From the NCBI RefSeq assembly GCF_003086295.3, contig NC_092045.1:19451758-19515757 (forward strand): DNA of 64,000 nucleotides, read 5' to 3'. Below, piece after piece: positions 60,858 to 64,000 of this stretch (its first letter is position 1; each line of letters opens with the position of its first letter). The notes under the pieces were generated by a model, which was not told where the DNA came from, searched no databases, and was given only the letters and a program-made list of their open reading frames with translations. The DNA is from Arachis hypogaea (taxonomy: Eukaryota > Streptophyta > Magnoliopsida > Fabales > Fabaceae). The position numbers were made by a program, and so were the translations under genes.

Positions 60858-61961
60858 TCACAGATGCTCAGAGCCATGTTGGAACCTCCCAACACCAAAC
60901 TTAGAGTTTGAATGTGGGGGTTCAACACCAAACTTAGAGTTTGGTTGTGGCCTCCCAACACCAAACTTAACATTTGACTGTGGGGGCTCTGTTTGGCTCT
61001 GTTTTGAGAGGAGCTCTTCATGCTTCCTCTCCATGGTGACAGAGGGATATCCTTGGGCCTTAAACACCAAGGATTCTTCATTCACTTGAATGATCAACTC
61101 TCCTCTATCAACATCAATCACAGCCTTTGCTGTGGCTAGGAAGGGTCTGCCAAGGATGATGGATTCATCCATGCACTTCCCAGTCTCTAGGACTATGAAA
61201 TCAGTAGGGATGTAATGGTCTTCAACTTTTACCAGAACATCCTCTACAAGTCCATAGGCTTGTTTTCTTGAATTGTCTGCCATCTCTAGTGAGATTTTTG
61301 CAGCTTGCACCTCAAAGATCCCTAACTTCTCCATTACAGAGAGAGGCATGAGGTTTACACTTGACCCTAAGTCACACAAGGCCTTCTTGAAGGTCATGGT
61401 GCCTATGGTACAAGGTATTGAAAACTTCCCAGGATCCTGTCTCTTTTGAGGCAGTTTCTGCCTAGACAAGTTATCCAGTTCTTTGGTGAGCAAAGGAGCT
61501 TCATCCTCCCAAGTCTCATTTCCAAATAACTTGTCATTTAACTTCATGATTGCTCCAAGGTATTTAGCAACTTGCTCTTCAGTGACATACTCATCCTCTT
61601 CAGAGGAAGAATACTCATCAGAGCTCATGAATGGCAAAAGGAAGTCCAATGGAATCTCTATGGTCTCATTTCGAGCCTTAGATTCCCATGGTTCCTCATT
61701 GGGGAACTCATTGGAAGCTAGTGGACGTCCATTGAGGTCTTCCTCAGTGGCGTTCACTGTTTCTCCTTCCTCCCAAAATCCGGCCATGTTGATGGCCTTG
61801 CACTCTCCTTTTGGATTTTCTTCTGTATTGCTTGGAAGAGTACTAGGAGGGAGTTCAGTAATTCTCTTGCTCAGCTGACCCACTTGTGCCTCCAAGTTTC
61901 TAATGGAGGACCTTGTTTCAGTCATGAAACTTTGAGTGGTTTTGATTAGATCAGAGACCAT
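60858..61961 (-). CDS. Retropepsin-like protease region of the gag-pro polyprotein
   Basis: 367 codons in the same frame as gag, separated from it by one stop. The first part is a linker with coiled-coil-like and acidic sections (EEDEYVTEEQVAKYLGAIMK). The aspartic protease core is at about 195-305: KKALCDLGSSVNLMPLSVME contains the catalytic D-L-G-S-S, and DESIILGRPFLATAKAVIDV is the second conserved strand (ILGRPFL). The C-terminus is a short tandem repeat, NVKFGVGRPQPNSKFGV.. (four SKFGV-like units). Retropepsin cleaves the Gag-Pol polyprotein. Translation normally continues into RT; here a stop follows and no RT is present. Confidence 0.85.
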   Translation of the reverse strand: MVSDLIKTTQSFMTETRSSIRNLEAQVGQLSKRITELPPSTLPSNTEENPKGECKAINMAGFWEEGETVNATEEDLNGRPLASNEFPNEEPWESKARNETIEIPLDFLLPFMSSDEYSSSEEDEYVTEEQVAKYLGAIMKLNDKLFGNETWEDEAPLLTKELDNLSRQKLPQKRQDPGKFSIPCTIGTMTFKKALCDLGSSVNLMPLSVMEKLGIFEVQAAKISLEMADNSRKQAYGLVEDVLVKVEDHYIPTDFIVLETGKCMDESIILGRPFLATAKAVIDVDRGELIIQVNEESLVFKAQGYPSVTMERKHEELLSKQSQTEPPQSNVKFGVGRPQPNSKFGVEPPHSNSKFGVGRFQHGSEHL

Positions 61962-62000
61962 GGTTGCTAAGTCAGAGGTATTCTGCTTAGAACTCTCTAT

Positions 62001-63197
62001 CTATTGCTGAGAAGATGATGGAAAAGGCTTGCTATTGCTAAACCTGTTTCTTCCACCATTATTATTGTTGAAACCTTGTTGAGGTCTCTGTTGATCCTTC
62101 CATGAGAAATTTGGATGATTTCTCCATGAAGGATTATAGGTGTTTCCATAGGATTCTCCCATGTAATTCACCTTTTCCATTGAAGGGTTCTCAGGATCAT
62201 AGGCTTCTTCCTCAGATGAAGCCTCCTTAGTACTGCTTGGTGCATTTTGCATTCCAGACAGACTTTGAGAAATCATATTGACTTGTTGAGTCACTATTTT
62301 GTTCTGAGCCAATATGGCATTCAGAGTGTCAATCTCAAGAACTCCTTTCTTCTGACTAGTCCCATTGTTCACAGGATTTCTTTCAGAAGTGTACATGAAT
62401 TGGTTATTTGCAACCATTTCAATTAGCTCTTGAGCTTCTGTAGGCGTCTTCTTCAGATGAAGAGATCCTCCAGCAGAGCTATCCAAAGACATTTTAGATA
62501 GTTCAGAGAGACCATCATAGAAAATACCTATGATGCTCCATTCAGAAAGCATATCAGAAGGACACTTTCTGATTAATTGTTTGTATCTTTCCCAAGCTTC
62601 ATAGAGGGATTCTTCTTCCTTCTGTCTGAAGGTTTGGACTTCCACTCTAAGCTTACTCAATTTTTGAGGTGGAAAGAACTTTGCCAAGAAGGCATTGACT
62701 AGCTTTTTCCAAGAGTTCAGGCTTTCTTTAGGTTGAGAGTCCAACCATGTTCTAGCTCTGTCTCTTACAGCAAAAGGGAATAGCATAAGTCTGTAGACTT
62801 CAGGGTCAACCCCATTAGTCTTGACAGTGTCACAGATTTGCAAGAATTCAGCTAAGAACTGATGAGGATCTTCCAATGGAAGTCCATGGAACTTGCAATT
62901 CTGTTGCATTAGAGAAACTAATTGAGGCTTAAGCTCAAAGTTGTTTGCTCCAATGGCAGGGATAGAGATGCTTCTCCCATAAAAGTCGGGAGTAGGTGCA
63001 GTAAAGTCACCCATCACCTTCCTTGCATTGTTGGCATTGTTGTTGTTTTCGGCTGCCATAGGTTCTTCTTCTTTGAAGATTTCTGTTAGGTCCTCTACAG
63101 AGAGTTGTGCTTTGGCTTCTCTTAGCTTTCTCTTCAAGGTCCTTTCAAGTTCAGGATCAGCCTCAACAAGAATGCTTTTGTCCTTGCTCCTGCTCAT
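62001..63197 (-). CDS. Athila-like Gag (retrotransposon capsid protein)
   Basis: 398 codons. The central Retrotrans_gag domain (about 85-240) includes GLPLEDPHQFLAEFLQICDT, VYRLMLFPFAVRDRARTWLD and WKKLVNAFLAKFFPPQKLSK, the classic FPFxLRDxAxxWLxS..W..L..xFLxKFFPP pattern. A Gln/Asn-rich C-terminus ends NRFSNSKPFPSSSQQ, then TAG (62003-62001). Without the stop the frame continues IESSKQNTSDLATMVSDL into the protease region. CAG to TAG deamination is a simple explanation; programmed readthrough is the alternative. No CCHC knuckle is evident. Gag would form the cytoplasmic particle that packages element RNA. Confidence 0.88.
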   Translation of the reverse strand: MSRSKDKSILVEADPELERTLKRKLREAKAQLSVEDLTEIFKEEEPMAAENNNNANNARKVMGDFTAPTPDFYGRSISIPAIGANNFELKPQLVSLMQQNCKFHGLPLEDPHQFLAEFLQICDTVKTNGVDPEVYRLMLFPFAVRDRARTWLDSQPKESLNSWKKLVNAFLAKFFPPQKLSKLRVEVQTFRQKEEESLYEAWERYKQLIRKCPSDMLSEWSIIGIFYDGLSELSKMSLDSSAGGSLHLKKTPTEAQELIEMVANNQFMYTSERNPVNNGTSQKKGVLEIDTLNAILAQNKIVTQQVNMISQSLSGMQNAPSSTKEASSEEEAYDPENPSMEKVNYMGESYGNTYNPSWRNHPNFSWKDQQRPQQGFNNNNGGRNRFSNSKPFPSSSQQ

Positions 63198-63844
63198 AAG
63201 AAAGAGAAGGGAACAAGAAAATGTGGAATCCTCTATGTCACAGTATAGAGATTCCTTTAGGTGTCAGAGGAAAAGAAAAATAGAAGACAGAAGTAGAAAA
63301 TTTGAACTTATCAAAGAAGATGGAGTTCGAATTTTGCATTAAGGAATAGTGTTAGTCCATAAAGTGGGAAAAATTAAGTAAAAGAATTTGAAAACATTTT
63401 TGAAAAACTTTAAGAATTTTTGAAAATGAAAGTGGGAAAGAAATCAAGTGATTTTTGAAAAAGATTTTGAAATTAGAAATCAAAAAGATTTGATTGAAAA
63501 CTATTTTGAAAAAGATGTGGTCAAGAAGATATGATTGGTTTAAAAAGATGTGATTGAGAAGATATGATTTAAAAAAACATTTTAAAAAGATTTGATTTTG
63601 AAAATCAATGACTTGGCTATCAAGAAAAGATATGATTCAGACATTAAACATTTCTCAACAGAAAAGGCAACATACTTGAAATGTTGAATCAAATCATTAA
63701 TTGATAGCAAGTATTTTTAAAAATAGAAAGAAATTGATTTTGAAAACATATGATTGAAAAGATATGATTTGAAAAAGATTTGATTTTGAAAAAGTTTGAA
63801 AACTGAAAAAAAATATGCATTAAAAACAAGATCTTCCCTCTTGT
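63198..63844. other. A-rich leader of the element with GATTTGATTTTGAAAA repeats
   Basis: Non-coding 5' leader between gag and the distal palindrome array. From about 63380 to 63800 it consists of diverged short units based on GATATGATT(T/G)GAAAA and TTTTGAAAAAGATTTG. Confidence 0.7.
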
Positions 63845-64000
63845 GCCATCCTGGCGTTAAACGCCCAGAATGGTACACATTCTGGCGTTTAACGCCCAAA
63901 ACTATACCCTTTTGGGCGTTAAACGCCCAACCAGGTACCCTGGCTGGCGTTTAAACGCCAGTCTGTCCTTCTTCACTGGGCGTTTTGAACGCCCAGCTTT
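63845..64000. repeat. Array of GGCGTTAAACGCC palindromes, five copies, cut by window end
   Basis: Copies read CTGGCGTTAAACGCCCAG, CTGGCGTTTAACGCCCA, GGGCGTTAAACGCCCA, CTGGCGTTTAAACGCCAG and GGGCGTTTTGAACGCCCA, spaced about 30 bp. Palindromic context extends 1-3 bp beyond the core in most copies. Confidence 0.95.

Larger units (their letters stand above)
57088..64000 (-). mobile_element. Non-autonomous Athila-like LTR retrotransposon with gag and protease
   Basis: Minus-strand element entering from the right edge. In its own order: leader with a palindrome array (64000-63845), A-rich leader, gag (63197-62001), protease region (61961-60858), the TTGGGAGGCAACCCAA motif (about 60812-60797), a second palindrome array, a small ORF (60086-59739), non-coding DNA, a polypurine-side motif and the 3' LTR (58787-57088). 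RT, RNase H and integrase are absent, so mobility would need proteins in trans. The outer flank is GCAGG (57083-57087). The 5' LTR and primer site are outside. The gag type supports an Athila-like assignment. Confidence 0.85.

Noticed and set aside
61483..61878. 131-codon plus-strand frame
   Set aside because: It is the antisense shadow of the protease region of the element.

Overview
The window is nuclear DNA from a flowering plant, most likely a legume of the genus Arachis (peanut and wild relatives). The evidence is spliceosomal introns, plant gene families, very high AT content, dense nested LTR retrotransposons, and LTR elements carrying tandem palindromes of the GGCGTTTAACGCC type that I associate with Arachis repeats. 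The genus is inferred from recalled repeat features, not from a database search.

Two intact-looking host genes are present. A GDSL esterase/lipase lies on the plus strand (24102-27524, three exons, 363 aa). A Sam50/Omp85-family mitochondrial outer-membrane assembly protein lies on the minus strand (37849-43587, four exons, 534 aa). All inferred exon junctions keep frame and use GT..AG introns. They are separated by about 10 kb of extremely AT-rich DNA that holds one clean MITE and one diverged direct duplication but no recognisable gene.

The rest is mostly transposable elements. 1-5432 is the 5' part of a minus-strand non-autonomous LTR element with a decayed tRNA-Asp-type primer site, inserted in a longer LTR (remnant to 5875). 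5.9-7.0 kb has opposed fragments of a Mutator-like transposase and a plant mobile domain. 7439-8846 is a complete small LTR element (549-bp LTRs, 313-bp interior, TSD TTTCT). 9.5-10.3 kb has a CACTA-like end with another DNA element inside it. 10404-16339 is a minus-strand ~4.3-kb solo LTR that itself contains a 1.47-kb solo LTR (TSD CTCGT) and a MITE. 17815-23397 is a three-deep nest: a TIR element split by a 3.5-kb solo LTR, which is split by a 1.55-kb solo LTR.

The first intron of the Sam50 gene carries a second copy of that TIR element, here split by a 5'-truncated RTE-type LINE. 44.2-50.5 kb is a decayed FAR1/Mutator-like transposase locus, followed on the opposite strand by a two-exon gene with an RNase H1 N-terminal (Cauli_VI-like) domain. 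50.5-56 kb is AT-rich with microsatellites, a TTCGAA-rich patch, degenerate CCCTAAA-like sequence and a SINE. 56087-57087 is a FAR1-like fragment cut by an LTR. 57088-64000 is a minus-strand Athila-like element with a 3' LTR, gag and protease separated by a single in-frame stop, no RT/RNase H/integrase, and two palindrome arrays; its 5' LTR is outside the window.

No prokaryotic features, CRISPR, rRNA or convincing tRNA genes were found. The most unusual structures are the palindrome arrays of the Athila-like element, the compact LTR element that shares a module with a much larger LTR, and the RNase H1-domain gene next to the transposase relic.
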